This document shows, in pieces, positions 12,468-23,614 of a DNA stretch of 64,000 nucleotides. Position 1 is the first letter of the stretch. Each line of letters opens with the position of its first letter. Below the pieces are notes generated by a model. The model saw only the letters and a list, made by a program, of their open reading frames with translations, was not told the DNA's origin and ran no database searches. A program made the translations under genes and the position numbers. The stretch lies in assembly GCA_039720395.1 (NCBI GenBank), contig CM077823.1, positions 11,612,107 to 11,676,106 on the forward strand. The letters are read 5' to 3'. This DNA is from Liquidambar formosana. Its lineage: Eukaryota > Streptophyta > Magnoliopsida > Saxifragales > Altingiaceae.

Positions 12468-13174
12468 GGGCTCTCCTAATTTCACTTCGATTTTGACTCC
12501 TACTCGCTGTAGAAGTCCTAGAATGTTCAAATTAAGTCCGATTTTGACGAAATAAAAGCCAAAACGACCGTGTTTCGAAGGGGAACACACTTTTAAGCAT
12601 TTTAGGACAAAAATCCTTAACCATGGGTGCATAGTTAGGTTTTACAAAGGTGGTTAACCATGGTGCTTCACCGTCGCTAAGCTGGGTTTGTACACCAGGT
12701 CGAACCGAATGCTTTCCCAATCGAAATTCGATCTTTCTAAACATATCTAGGATGTAAATAAAGCCCAATTGAAGTTAAATGAGAGAAAATTGGTTGGGTT
12801 TTATGAGTCAATTTAAGCAAACCAAGAAAGGGTCTTTTAGACAACTCGAACCGTTATGAGCCGAATTGATCTTAAACCATTAATTCATGAAATTGAACCT
12901 ATATATGGACTCTATGTACTCATATGAGCTTGAGGAATGACTCGGGATTCATTCCAAAGTCAAATGGAAAATATACGGCTTAAAAGACGATTATTCCCTT
13001 AAAGTCGCAAAAGTTCTTATTGACTATCGAGATGAACTCTAAATCACTTCAAAATTCATACACATGATATTCAATGCCATAGAAACTCAATGCAAAAGAC
13101 TAGACTCGGAAAGGACTCAAAATCCTACATGAAATGATATGTCCTAACTAAGGTGACAAAAATGGGGTGTGACA

Positions 13175-13189
13175 GAAGCCCCTCATTGG
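13175..13189 (-). promoter_or_regulatory. Polypurine tract of B
   Basis: Immediately inside the 3' LTR the - strand reads CCAATGAGGGGCTTC, a purine-rich plus-strand primer position. F has the same sequence at its 3' LTR boundary. Confidence 0.7.
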
Positions 13190-13613
13190 TGAACAAGTTT
13201 CACTTGTGAGCCAATGATAAAAGAACAACCCGTTTTTGTTCGATGGATTAATCTCATTAATACCAACGAACTCAAATGGAGCCATAAGGATAGACTTCGT
13301 CATATCTAAGCATGTGACGATTTTATCGACCCAAATAATCGATTACATGCCAACATTCGTTGGTGCGCTCATGCAAATGCCTTTACCATGCACTAATTGC
13401 ATTAGTGATATCCACATGGTCTTCTCATGATGCGAAACTAGTTGCATTAGTGCATCATAAGGTATCTTACCAATTGCATTGGAAATTCTCAAAACAAGTT
13501 ATTTTATAACAAGTAAAACTCCTAGGTCATCATTTTATGTGAATTTATCGTTGAGTTGAATGTCCATCAATTCAAAACCAAGTGCATTTCCTGCCAATTT
13601 CACTGGGGAATAA
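13190..13613. other. B 3' untranslated spacer
   Basis: This stretch lies between the PPT and the hairpin array. Its first 60 bases match the equivalent part of F (29788 onwards). No gene or motif beyond that was recognised. Confidence 0.5.
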
Positions 13614-14560
13614 CAAAGATAGTGAGTTATTTCATAACTCATGACTCATCATTTTATGTGAAATTATTATTATCACATGATTTCATGCCACTTTTAGTGG
13701 AAATAGTGAGTTATTTCATAACTCGTGAATCATCATTTCATGTGAAATTATCATTATCACATGATTTCATGCCACTTTCAATGGAAATAGCAAAGATAGT
13801 GAGTTATTTCATAACTCATGAATCATCATTTCATGTGAAATTATCGTTATCACATGATTTCATGCCACTTTCAGTGGGAATAGCAAAGGTAGTGAGTTAT
13901 TTCATAACTCATGAATCATCATTTCATGTGAAATTATCGTTATCACATGATTTCATGCCACTTTCAGTGGAAATAGCAAGGACAGTGATTTATTTCATAA
14001 CTCATGAATCATCATTTCATGTGAAATTGTTGTTATCACGTGATATGAGATCCGATTGCAAGTCAATTGATTCAAAATCAAGCTTTTTTCTTATCATTTC
14101 ATGTGAAATTATCTTTATCACATGATATGATAATGAATTGAAAGTCATTTAACTCAAAATCAAGTTTATTTCTTATCATTTCATGTGAAATTGTCTTTAT
14201 CACATGAAATGACATCGAATTGAAAGTCATTTAACTCAAAATCAAGTTCATTTCTTATCATTTCATGTGAAATTATCTTTATCACATGAAATGACATCGA
14301 ACTGAGAGTTAATTGATTGAAAATCAAGCTTATTTCATGTTATGTCATGTGAAATTATCTTTATCACATGATATAACATTGATTTGAAAGTCAATTGATC
14401 GAAAAACTAAGTGCATTTCATGCCATTTTCATAAAGATAGCAAGTTACTTCGTAACTAGCATAACTCATGAATCGTCATTTCATGTGAAATTATCTTTAT
14501 CACATGATTATCAAGTCATTTCATGTGAAATTATCTTTATCACATGATATGATATCACTA
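13614..14560. repeat. Tandem hairpin array of B (about 93- then 80-bp units)
   Basis: Five units of about 93 bp start near 13621, 13704, 13798, 13891 and 13984, followed by units of roughly 80 bp. Each unit has an inverted repeat TCATGTGA ... TCACATGA around a loop of about 11 nt. The first units also have GAGTTA-TTTCA-TAACTC. In later units the stem lengthens with matching changes on both sides: CATTTCATGTGA with TCACATGAAATG, and ATGTTATGTCATGTGA with TCACATGATATAACAT. A 189-codon open frame through the array is a by-product of the period and is not called as a gene. Confidence 0.85.
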
Positions 14561-14824
14561 TCATCATGTAGAGAATTGAATTCCAAGGCTTGAAAGCCAA
14601 TCTATTCAACACCGAGCTCATTTCATGAGAAAGCCATTTATCATAGCCATAACAATTTCTCGTTATGTGGGTAAATACAATCACCCAAGATTCAAAAATT
14701 TCATTGAAACTTGATAAACTTGGGGGATATATTCATCCCATAGCTCAAAAGTTGAACATAAAGTCAATTTGGAGAAGTTTAGAGGTCACAAGCGCGCGAG
14801 ACGGGGCAAACGGGCAAAGCGGGC

Positions 14825-14902
14825 TAGGGTGACCATCTGCCCTCAGATGGTCAGCCATCCAGGGCAAGACGGCTAACCGTCCAGGGGGGGACGGTTACCC
14901 GA
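14825..14902. promoter_or_regulatory. 78-bp palindrome module before the antisense PMD gene
   Basis: Exactly 78 bp, starting TAGGGTGACC and ending GGTTACCCGA, with dyads such as GATGGTCAGCCATC and GACGGCTAACCGTC. It is internal to B, not in an LTR, and is followed by the near-palindromic TATA-like TGGGTTTTTAAACCCA at 14924-14939. Confidence 0.75.
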
Positions 14903-14923
14903 GCCAACCATTGAAAAAAATTC

Positions 14924-14939
14924 TGGGTTTTTAAACCCA
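14924..14939 (+). promoter_or_regulatory. Palindromic TATA-like box before PMD gene
   Basis: TGGGTTTTTAAACCCA is a near-perfect palindrome with a TATA-like core, 247 bp upstream of the ATG at 15186. A similar perfect palindrome precedes the antisense ORF of D (22658-22673). Confidence 0.4.
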
Positions 14940-15185
14940 TGTTAGCCCATTCATTCTCACATTCTTCCCATCCAAAAATTAGAGAGTTTCTCTCTCTAAA
15001 CTCTCATTCCATCTTCTCCATCTCTCATTCTCTCACTTCCATTTCAAAAACAATCCAAACATCAAATGCACATCAAACAACAACAAATCAAGCCCATTTA
15101 ACAATCAAAACAACCAATTCACATCATCTTTTGAAATCAAACCAAATCAAACCCATTTTTCACAAACCCAACTCCATCATCAAGA

Positions 15186-17849
15186 ATGTCATCTAGCAAG
15201 GACTCAAGCACCAAGTATCCATTCTATGGGGTCAAAAGCAAGTACAAGGCACCACTCTATGATGCTCCACAAGATAAGGTGTTGCTTAAACCCGACAAGC
15301 ATCTCTCATTCCTCCATTCCCAACAAGAAGTAAGTTTACCCAACTTAACACTTTTCTTTTGAATCTTTCGATTCTTTTGATGAAATTGCATTCCCATCTA
15401 CTTCTTTTGAATACCCCTTGGGTTGTTGAGTGATATCCCTTGATTTGGCAAGGATTGAACACACAAATCCTTTTCATTTGAAAGCTTGAAAAATGCTACC
15501 CACCAAGTGTTCGATAAAATGCCCAAGTGAAATAAAGATGTTCAATCTTTACCAAATCAATGTATATCAACAAGTAAACACTCAAGTGAGTAATATGCTA
15601 TGATTTAGCAAGGATTGATCATACAAAATTCTTTTGTTTCAAGGCTTGGGAAGTGTCACCCACTAAGTGTTCGATAAAATGCCCAAGTGATAAAAAAGTG
15701 TTCAATCCTTGCCAAATTAAGGGATATAAACAAGTAAACTCATAAACATTCATTAGCAATTCATTTCATGAATAAAAACAACTTCTTGACATCTTTTAGA
15801 AAACTATTTGAAACCAATTGCTAGTGTAGGTTTATTATTTCCATGTTCTCTCAGCTAACTCTTAAGGTATTTTCAACGGCTGTAGCCCAGCTTTCAAGAC
15901 ATGCGCACTAGGTCCTCTATAAAATGATTTATTGAATGGTGGCAGAACATGGAAAACTTCTAACCCATAGCCAAAAGCCATGTCGAAAAGGCCGGTTTTG
16001 GTCCATTCCTAGATTCTTTGTGGAATGATCAATGCGATAGGCAAGCTTTGCTAGCCTTGTTTGAACTATGGTGGGACACCACCAACACATTCCATTTCGG
16101 CTTTGGGGAGATGACTTTAACTCCCAAGGACTTTACCATGATTACGGGCTTGAGCATCAAGGGCAAGAGTTTGGAATTCTATGAAGAGGCATCCACAGAT
16201 GAGGATTATCTCCTAGCTTACCTTGGAATGGAAGTGGAGGTAATCAAGAAAGCAGTGCGCCGCACTTGGCTTTTTAACAAATTTGCCAAACAAAGGGAGA
16301 GTGAGGGTGCAAGCCCCAATTGCATTACGAGAGCATTCCTCCTTTACATGATCTCATGCACATTCTTTGCCGGTACGGGCAACCTAACCCCTTTGGGTCT
16401 TCTTGCAAGCATGGAAGATGTTGGCAAGATTAGGAAATTCAACTGGGGAAGGGCTGCTCTAGCCACCACGTACCGCACAATGTGTGACATGTCACGTGGT
16501 GTTACTAAGGACTTCGGAGGGATGCCCTTTGCTTGGGAGGTAATGCTACTTCCCGTTTATTTCTTTTCACTCTTTCTTATATTTTCCTTTCTTTTTTGAC
16601 TCTTTTCTCGACCCTTAATAGGTTTGGTGCTATGAGTATCTCAACCTATGTCACCCATCCCTTGCTGAGGAAACCATTGAATGGCCTACCCTCAAGAATT
16701 ACTCTCCCACTTATGTGTCTTTCCGGGCGGCGAATCGACATGATTACGCCTATGCTAGAGCTCACCTAGCAAGCCTGACAGCTGACATGGTGAAATCCTC
16801 TCCCTATTTTTTTCTTTTCTTTTTTACTTTCTATTTCTCATTTTGGATTTTTGAACAGATTGAATGGGATCCCTGGAAGATATGGGTACCTATGCTACCC
16901 AAGCGATGCATTTCTAGCTTGATGCTGACTGGCAAAAGGGTGCTGTTGGAAGGCCTCGTGGGTAGGTACTGGTACTTGGGGGAACGAGTCTTACGACAAG
17001 TCATGGGTGATGTGAATGCAGCCATGGCTCCAATGCCACCACCACTTAACATGAGGCATGATAACTTGATGGAGGAGGAGGAGTTGTGGGATGCTTTGAG
17101 GGGTTGGGATGCGGAGGAGTTCACTTCTCCTGACATTGTGTATGACACTTTCTGCCATCAATATCTGATGAGGCTCAGGGTGACAGGTCTCCCTCCTCAA
17201 GGGGTAAGTCTTTGACTCTTTCTTAGCCTTTTTTCTTTTGATAGAGACTTTATTTGATAGGTGAACACTTGCAGGGTCGACGAGCAAGAAGGCATAGCTC
17301 GATAGTGGGCTCAGGAGTGATTCCTGGCTCTGAAGAAGATGAAATGGAAGGGGATAGGTCACTGCCCTTGCCTCAGCCTAATTGGTCCATTGATTTGTGC
17401 TGCGGGTCGGACTTTGTCAAGACTGCCATTACCCATCCCACTTTTGATGAATCCTTTAGGATCGACCCAAATCGAGAACAGGTGAGTTCTCTTTATGGGT
17501 ATTTCTTTCTTTCTTTCAGCATTACCTTCAATTTGATCTTATTGATTATCCTAGGTATCTGTGGCATATGCCCAAGAGTTCATTGACCTTAGTGAGGGCT
17601 TGAGGCGTGACCTTGTGAGGATGAGCTTAGCCAAATCCATGGCGGAAGCCCGTCTGGATGTCATAGTAAGTGTTCAACCTATTTAAAGTTCTCATTTGTG
17701 GTTTTCAACCAACCCTATTCTCATAGTTAGTTTCTTTGCAATGGGTTTTGTCTATGCAATCGCCACCATTAACGCGCCCTCCTAAAGCACCTCGTGGGGG
17801 TCGTGACGGAGCTGGGCCGAGCCACAAAAGAAGCTCTGGGGCTCACTGA
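15186..17849 (+). pseudogene. Antisense multi-exon plant-mobile-domain (PMD) gene in B
   Basis: This is a PMD protein gene on the strand opposite to B. Proposed exons: 15186-15329, about 15964-16539, 16622-16789, 16859-17203, 17275-17481, 17555-17665 and 17760-17849. Most introns have GT..AG ends with pyrimidine-rich acceptors, and every junction from 16539 onward is phase 0 with an open frame. The exon from 15964 shows the PMD hallmark AGFGPFLDSLWNDQ, then RQALLALFELWW, TFHFGFGEMTLT and ITGLSI. The tail is Pro/Arg-rich and ends at TGA 17847. Damage: TAA at 15961-15963 just before the main exon, an unclear second exon (15855-15960, out of frame), and CAA instead of CAG at the last acceptor (17758-17759). 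PMD proteins in plants act in transposon silencing and development; activity of this copy is not implied. 17850-18130 is its likely 3' flank. Confidence 0.7.
15433..15735. repeat. Two tandem foldback repeats in PMD intron 1
   Basis: Copy 1: arm 15431-15461 (TGATATCCCTTGATTTGG...) is a near-complement of 15539-15569. Copy 2: arm near 15590-15620 is a near-complement of 15698-15729. The central parts share GTGTTCGATAAAATGCCC. Each copy is about 140-160 bp and would fold into a long hairpin, like a small MITE duplicated in tandem. Confidence 0.65.
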
Positions 17850-18130
17850 GTTCATTTACTTCTTCGTTGGGATTGTAGAAACAATGAGACAATGGCTATC
17901 TTCTTGCATTTCATGCTATGTTTTGTAATTGCAACCTTAAACCAACTTTCTTAACCCTTATTATGGATACCTGTAGTGCTTCTTTGAATCTATCATGATG
18001 ATGTTGTGGTGCCCTTCTTATGAAAATTTGAGTCAACGTGAGCTTATAGGAGTGAAAATGGCCTAAAAAGGCCATCCGAAAGCGAAAATAAGCAAAACCG
18101 GGCGAAATAAGGCAAAACAAGGCGGAGGCC

Positions 18131-18208
18131 TCGGGTGACCATCTGGCCCCAGACGGTTAGCCGTCTAGGCCTAGACGGCTGACTGTCCAGCTCCGGGCGG
18201 TTACCTGA
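18131..18208. promoter_or_regulatory. 78-bp palindrome module before B aORF
   Basis: Exactly 78 bp, TCGGGTGACC to GGTTACCTGA, including GACGGTTAGCCGTC. A TATA box (TATAAAA, 18297-18303) follows 89 bp downstream, the identical spacing to the homologous promoter in F. Confidence 0.78.
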
Positions 18209-18351
18209 GGTTGACGCATTTTTTTGCGATTTTTCAGGGTTTTTGCTATTTTGACGATTCTACTCCTTTTAGGACTCGAATTTGTGACCTTTTCCCTATA
18301 AAAACACATGAGGGAAGCCTTCTAACTCACTTATTTTTATTAACAATAATT

Positions 18352-19638
18352 ATGGAAGCCTTGGATGGGTTCTTAAGAGGGTTTTTGTCAGTCATGGCTG
18401 CCAAAGACAAAACTGAGTTTAGGCGCTTTGGCTTGGAACCGTTGCTCTCTATACGACATATGAAGCTCGAGACGACTTTTCTCACTGCTGCTACATATTT
18501 TTGGGATCCTCAAATCCATGTCTTTCGATTCAATTATGAAGAATTATGCCCAACCATGGAAGAATTCTGTGCTTTATTTTGAGTTTCACCCACAGGGCCA
18601 TTCATCCTTCCTACACCTCGCTCGGATTACCTTGCTTCCTTCTCAGACTTTCTTGGCATTCCTCAGAAGGATGTAACGATCTTTGTCAAGGATCATATGG
18701 TAGACTTAATGAAGTTAGCAACCTCATTCTTGGCTCATGATAGCGAAGATACTCTGACTTTCACCCCTTAACTTCAGCGTGCACTCGCTTTCTGTTTAAT
18801 TAGTCGCTTTCTCATCTCCACCGGCACTCTTCAAGCCCCTGTTCAAATATGTGAGTTGATTTCCCCTCTTCTCAAGCGACATAACATTATTCCCTTGGTA
18901 CTAGCTGAAACCTTGAATGGCTTAGATGAGGTTCATGGCAACCCTAAAGTGCCTTTAGGAGGTAGCCCCTTTTTATTGTAAATGTGGTTGCTCGAGCACT
19001 TGAATTTTCTATCTCCTACCACTATCAACCCATAAAAGCCCCAGCACTTCTGTCTACACCGAGTTGAACTTTCTGGGCCATTCTCTTTAAGAGATTAGTT
19101 GGGTTATTTCCAAACACTGTCATGGCGGAACATCAAATGGTACGTTTTCATATGGGGATGTAAAGAGCGGATACTTTTTCGAACCTCGGGGTGTGCTTTT
19201 GTCAAACTCATAGGGCTGAGATCGACTTCCTTCTATTGGACTTTGAGAATTCTTCGCCAGATGGGCGCCATGCAAACCATACAGTCCTTAACAGGACCTT
19301 GTTGCTCTGTGGAACCTGTCGGTCTTACCATAATCAAGTGGGCGAGGACTCGCTGGCCTACAGACTTGAAATTGACTCGAATTCCCAACACTGAAGGACC
19401 TTTCGAGATGAGTAAAGAATATAAGCAATGGTTGAAGGATGATTTGGGCGAAAGGGAAGCTTCTCGCCGAGAAAGAATTTATGACCTTATCAAGGACACG
19501 AGACTTGGACTTTGCAGAGAAGACATTCTTGAGGCAGTAGAGGCAGCGCACGACCATGACTTACGAAAGAAAAGAAGACTCGAGAGAGAAAGAAAGAAGG
19601 TAAACAAAACGACTCTGAAGAAATCCAAGAGAACTTAA
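18352..19638 (+). pseudogene. Antisense ORF (aORF) of B, DUF7745-like, with stops
   Basis: This is the homologue of the intact F aORF (31959-33245). It has exactly the same length, 1,287 nt, and stays in one frame without net indels, but carries premature stops: TGA 18580-18582 (GGA in F), and TAA/TAG codons in the middle part, including TAG for the Trp of RDWLGYF near 19096. The product class is recognisable by TAATYFWDPQ, FNYEELCPTMEEFCAL and a basic, Arg/Lys-rich C-terminus. Similarity to the plant DUF7745 / mobile-domain-like group is from memory. It converges on B pol, as in F. The spacer 19639-19806 is its 3' flank up to the D insertion. Confidence 0.8.
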
Positions 19639-19806
19639 AGACTCAAGGAATAGAATATCTATGGCATGTCAATAGTTCTTTTACTTAACACCAATAAATT
19701 GCTATGTCAAACAATTAGTTTCAAATGAATTGCCAATGATAATTTACTTTTGAGATTTTGGGTGATTGTGTTGTTTGGACCGCACCCAAAGTAACTTTAT
19801 GGGTTG

Positions 19807-19811
19807 CCTAC
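19807..19811 (+). repeat. TSD of element D (CCTAC), left copy
   Basis: CCTAC is repeated at 51902-51906. Without D, the flanks join to GGGTTGCCTACGTATCC, matching the continuous sequence of F near 33405 (GGGTTGCCTATGTATC). Confidence 0.95.
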
Positions 19812-21185
19812 TGATTGTGTCAAAATCAATTACCCGTAGGATGCAAAAATTTGTATATAGTGGTAGTACGGGTGTCTTACCATAGGGACTGTACTGGGAT
19901 TATTTTAATTTTGAAAACTGAATACTAAAATAATTCACAAAGATGATTTTTGTAGTTTTGAACTCTATGGAATGCAAGCAAAATAAATTTATATTTTCTT
20001 CAAGAAAGGAAATACTTAGGGTCTCGAATCCACCACTAATCTTGTATAAAAATGCACTTATTGTAACGTGTTTCAAGAAATTATTATTTGGTATGAGCAA
20101 GACTCATTGTAGCTACAAGCCTAATGACATCATCAAGAAAGATTCATATATTTGTAAATTAGGCATAACTCATCAAAGATATAGCATGAACCGTCTCACC
20201 TACTCTACTCTAAACTAATTTGTGAGCACGACTCATCTTGTCTAAGCATGAATCATCTTAATCTTCAAATATATGTACAGTGAAAATCATTGCATAACCA
20301 TTGTATTTAAAATCACAGAAATTAAACACAATTTGAGATAAAAACACTAAAACCAATTGTATCAATAATACAATCCTCCTAGTTATGCAATCCTCATACA
20401 CAAATAATCAAATCAACAACACAATACAATAAAATACACCATACTTGATTAGGGCTTCATCTCCCCCCTAAGACAAAGATTAGTTGGCCATGTAGATAAT
20501 CAAGAACTAGTCTCTCCCCTTTGCCACCTTTGTACCTCCTCCTCTTTTTCTCTCCTTTCCTTCCCTTTGTTATGTGAATTCCCTTGGTATTTATAGGAGA
20601 TGGGGGAAGGATCCTGCTGATCCCACAAGTCAAAAGCAATGCCTAATTTCTTTGAATTCTTGGCTGCCCATGTTTTCACTTTGACAAATGCTACCAGATT
20701 CAGATGTTTGCAAATAAGTCCACTTCCAGCTCATTTTTGACTTAGAAGACGTTTGAATCAGGAAATGCCATAAACTAAACAATTGTAGCTCTTTAAGTCC
20801 TCTTTCCAGAGCCACAAATTTCACCCAAATCGGATATGGGAATCACAAGTTATGGCCAGATTACCAAAACTTGGTCAATCTGTCCAGATTTGCTGCTGAT
20901 TTTGGGATCATGAATTTCTTTGCCTAACTTTGAATTTCAGCTGCTCAAATCTTCAAAATTGTTGACCCAACTCTTGTTGCAGCTCCATGAAATTTTAGGT
21001 AGGTGAGAAACCCATTTCAAGTTGCATTTATTAGCTTAAGTAGTCCTGATTGTCATCTTTTCTGGTATAAACTCAACAGCCCTGCAATAAATCAAGAATA
21101 CTTTAAACACATAAAATTAAATATAATAAAATAACTAGAAAATATAAATTAGGGAGTAATTTTAATGAATATTTTGTACTTATCA
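19812..21185 (-). repeat. 3' LTR of D, 1,374 bp
   Basis: It begins TGATTGTGTC and ends ACTTATCA. A TATA box in - orientation lies at 20588-20595 (TATAAATA on the - strand). It differs from the 5' LTR by an 11-bp extra segment near 20290 and about 16 substitutions. Confidence 0.93.
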
Positions 21186-21200
21186 AATACCCCCCAACTT
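21186..21200 (-). promoter_or_regulatory. Polypurine tract of D
   Basis: On the - strand, AAGTTGGGGGGTATT directly precedes the LTR. It shares TAAGTTGGGGGG with an internal copy near 26938. Confidence 0.85.
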
Positions 21201-22657
21201 ACACTTTGCTAGTCCTGGAGCAAAGCAAAATAAAATAAGACAAACAAAATAAAACAAAAACTAACTAGTCCATTGTCGCAGGTAATGCGATTGCATTTAG
21301 CATATGCAATAAGCCTTTAAACCCCTAGGTTTCCCCTAGTGGACGAGTTATAGTCTCGTGAGGGCTTCCAGTGATGACACCCACAAACATCTTTTATTAT
21401 CACGGATGCTGTTCATGATTCTGCATTTAGATAATATCTTGCTAACTCAAACGAAAATTCTCATTCATTGAAATCAAACAGTTGAACAATACATTTTTTT
21501 ACCAATCTAGTAAAGTCCAATCCACTTGTACTCAAATAGAAAATTTATCACAAGTTCATCTGGTGTAAAGTGAATTTTTATACAAATATGTGGCCCCCAA
21601 CATATCAGTATTCCTTAATTTGTTAAATTCACCGTAGCAAGGTAAACCAAGGCTTCAGCTCAATACGCACACAAATAATAATAATACTAATAATAATAAC
21701 ACTTTTTTTTTCTTCTTTTTTTTTTTTTTTTTTTTGATTAGGTACAATGTTCAGGTCCATTAAGCTTTCTAATTAACCCATGTAATTAGCGTTGGGCCAA
21801 TGACTCCCAAACCAATTGGCTTTAGGGCATTAGGTGTAGAGACACCCCTATGGGCTTACTTACTCAAGTTAAAAAGGCTACGAACCCAAACTGGTTACAC
21901 CCATAATTCTACTAGACTACTCACTGTTTGACGCGAATACTCATTGCTTAGTGAGGCAAGAGGCCCGATTACTAGGTGAGTAGTATGATACCAGCACACA
22001 TTCTTTTTTTCCTTTTTTTTTTTTAACACAAGGTTAAGAGCTGTTGCCAAGGTCATTTATTTGCGGTTTATTCAACTCATCAAAGATTAACAAGTTTAAG
22101 CCCCACAAAATGAATAAATGTGATTGTGCAATTAGATATACAAGTGATAAATTCTCTATGCAAACATAAATATAAAGGACTAAACTAGAATTGCCAAGCT
22201 AATGACGTGTGTTCAAAAGTTTAATTTCATGAATGATACTAATCCAAAATTTAGAGTCATTCAATGAACATTATTTGAATGCAAAATCATGATCTAGAGG
22301 CATCCATTTAGATTTGATTTCTTTTTTTTTTTTTTTTTTGATACACTTGGGCCTCCTATTCCTGTTGACAGATGAGTATTGGGCTAGTGGCCCAATAACA
22401 CGTGGACGTCCAAGACTTTGGCACATCCAAACTGTTAAGCCCAAACCCGGAAGCCTACTCTCTCTCACCGACAGGGGCAGCATGACCGACAGTTCGCAAT
22501 ATCGAGATCTGGGCGTTGTCAATAAAGCAATAGTAATGGTGGATTATTGCAGGTCTTGAGAAGATTTAGAGGATTATTTAATCCTTAATGTCTGATAGCG
22601 TGCCAAATTTTCCACAGTGCATCGATCATTGAACCCTGCTTTTTGACTCTTGTTGAG
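21201..22657. other. D 3' untranslated region
   Basis: This is non-coding sequence between the PPT and the antisense promoter. It contains three long T tracts (near 21705-21737, 22006-22024 and 22318-22339) and an opening phrase about TTTGCTAGTCCTGGAGCAAAGC, as is common in Athila 3' regions. Short open frames here are low-complexity or chance. Confidence 0.6.
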
Positions 22658-22673
22658 TGGGTTTTAAAACCCA
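22658..22673 (+). promoter_or_regulatory. Palindromic TATA-like box before D antisense ORF
   Basis: TGGGTTTTAAAACCCA is a perfect 16-bp palindrome whose core could serve as a TATA box, about 90 bp upstream of the ATG at 22761. Confidence 0.45.
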
Positions 22674-22760
22674 GAGATCGACTGCAGGAATTCAAAAACT
22701 CTCCTTCAATCCTTCAATCCTCAAAAGCCTCACTTTCTCTAAGTCCTCTCTTACGAACTC

Positions 22761-23369
22761 ATGGCCTCTTCCTCCTCTGCCCCACAAAACCGTCCTGACT
22801 TAAACACAACACCAGCAACACAACCAGAGGTCTGGCACCCAAGGTTCCTAAATGTTCAAAACCAACCTCTTACAGTTGACGATTCTGTAATTTACAATCT
22901 TGCGAACGCAACGGTAGTAGCAGAGGGACTCATCACTCCTCGTGATGAGAGAATACTAAGTGGACGGTCCGACCTAGACGTAATAAGAGACTCCATGGCT
23001 CTCAGCGCTCAGGCCACAACATTTACTGCTAACATGGCTCGGCGTTTGCACACCAGAAATGTGCACATGCAAAGTCTAAGTGACCAGGTCACTCGTCTCC
23101 AGGGGTTGCTCGACGGAGCCTATCGAAGGATGAGGGCTTTGAGAGCGGAGAATAGAGAGTTACAAAGAATGGTGGACTCCTATTCTAACAGACTCACACC
23201 AAGGGTCGAGGCACTGGAGAGGCTCACTGATCAAATCATTGATCGAGAAAGGGTTCCGGACAGCCCACAGAGGCAACCTCCAGCTGATCCCTCCAGTTCT
23301 ACCCAAGACCCACAAAGGCAACCCCCAACTGACCCTTCTAGTTCTACCCAAAATGCTACTATTGAGTAG
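22761..23369 (+). CDS. Antisense coiled-coil ORF of D, 202 aa, unknown function
   Basis: This is an intact frame on the strand opposite to D, between pol and the 3' LTR. Residues 1-30 are Ser/Pro/Thr-rich. About 45-90 are mixed. About 95-165 are strongly helical with heptad-like leucines (SDQVTRLQGLL, RALRAENRELQRMV, VEALERLTDQI), predicting a coiled coil. The C-terminus is a tandem duplication of a 15-16-residue unit beginning PQRQPP and ending PSSSTQ. There are no gag, env or DNA-binding motifs. Antisense extra ORFs between pol and 3' LTR are known in some Tat and Athila families. The palindromic TATA-like box lies about 90 bp upstream. I do not recognise a function. Confidence 0.55.
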   Translation: MASSSSAPQNRPDLNTTPATQPEVWHPRFLNVQNQPLTVDDSVIYNLANATVVAEGLITPRDERILSGRSDLDVIRDSMALSAQATTFTANMARRLHTRNVHMQSLSDQVTRLQGLLDGAYRRMRALRAENRELQRMVDSYSNRLTPRVEALERLTDQIIDRERVPDSPQRQPPADPSSSTQDPQRQPPTDPSSSTQNATIE

Positions 23370-23609
23370 CTCTCACTTTTTTTTGTTGTTTTTTTTTTTT
23401 TTTGTCTCTTTTTTTTGTTGTTGTTGCTGCTACTAGAATGAAGATGGTTTTATTTGCTAAACTCAAAGAACAAACAGATAAAATAGCACACAAAATGAAT
23501 GAACACAACAAAATACTATTCATAAATAGATAACACACTGGAATACTTAGCACAACTTCTAAACAGACAAATCAAAATAAAATAAAAATAATAATTATCG
23601 AAAATACAA

Positions 23610-23614
23610 AACGT
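23610..23614 (+). repeat. TSD of solo LTR E (AACGT), left copy
   Basis: AACGT is repeated at 26632-26636, directly outside the ends of LTR E. Confidence 0.93.

Larger units (their letters stand above)
7156..13174 (-). repeat. 3' LTR of B, interrupted by solo LTR C
   Basis: It begins TGTGAACC and ends GGGTGTGACA (TGTCACACC...GGTTCACA on the - strand). Removing C and one TSD copy leaves 2,994 bp, against 2,995 bp for the 5' LTR. It contains the palindrome module (12390-12467), a TATA box in - orientation near 12196-12203, and a conserved AG|GTAAGT junction at 7914/7915. Confidence 0.92.

Noticed and set aside
7156..13174. Reading this as two separate truncated LTRs
   Set aside because: The two halves join exactly at TATAT with C removed and give 2,994 bp, matching the 5' LTR.
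13556..14125. 189-codon ORF on the + strand
   Set aside because: It is a translation of the hairpin tandem repeat. The period of the first units (about 93 bp, a multiple of three) keeps the frame open.
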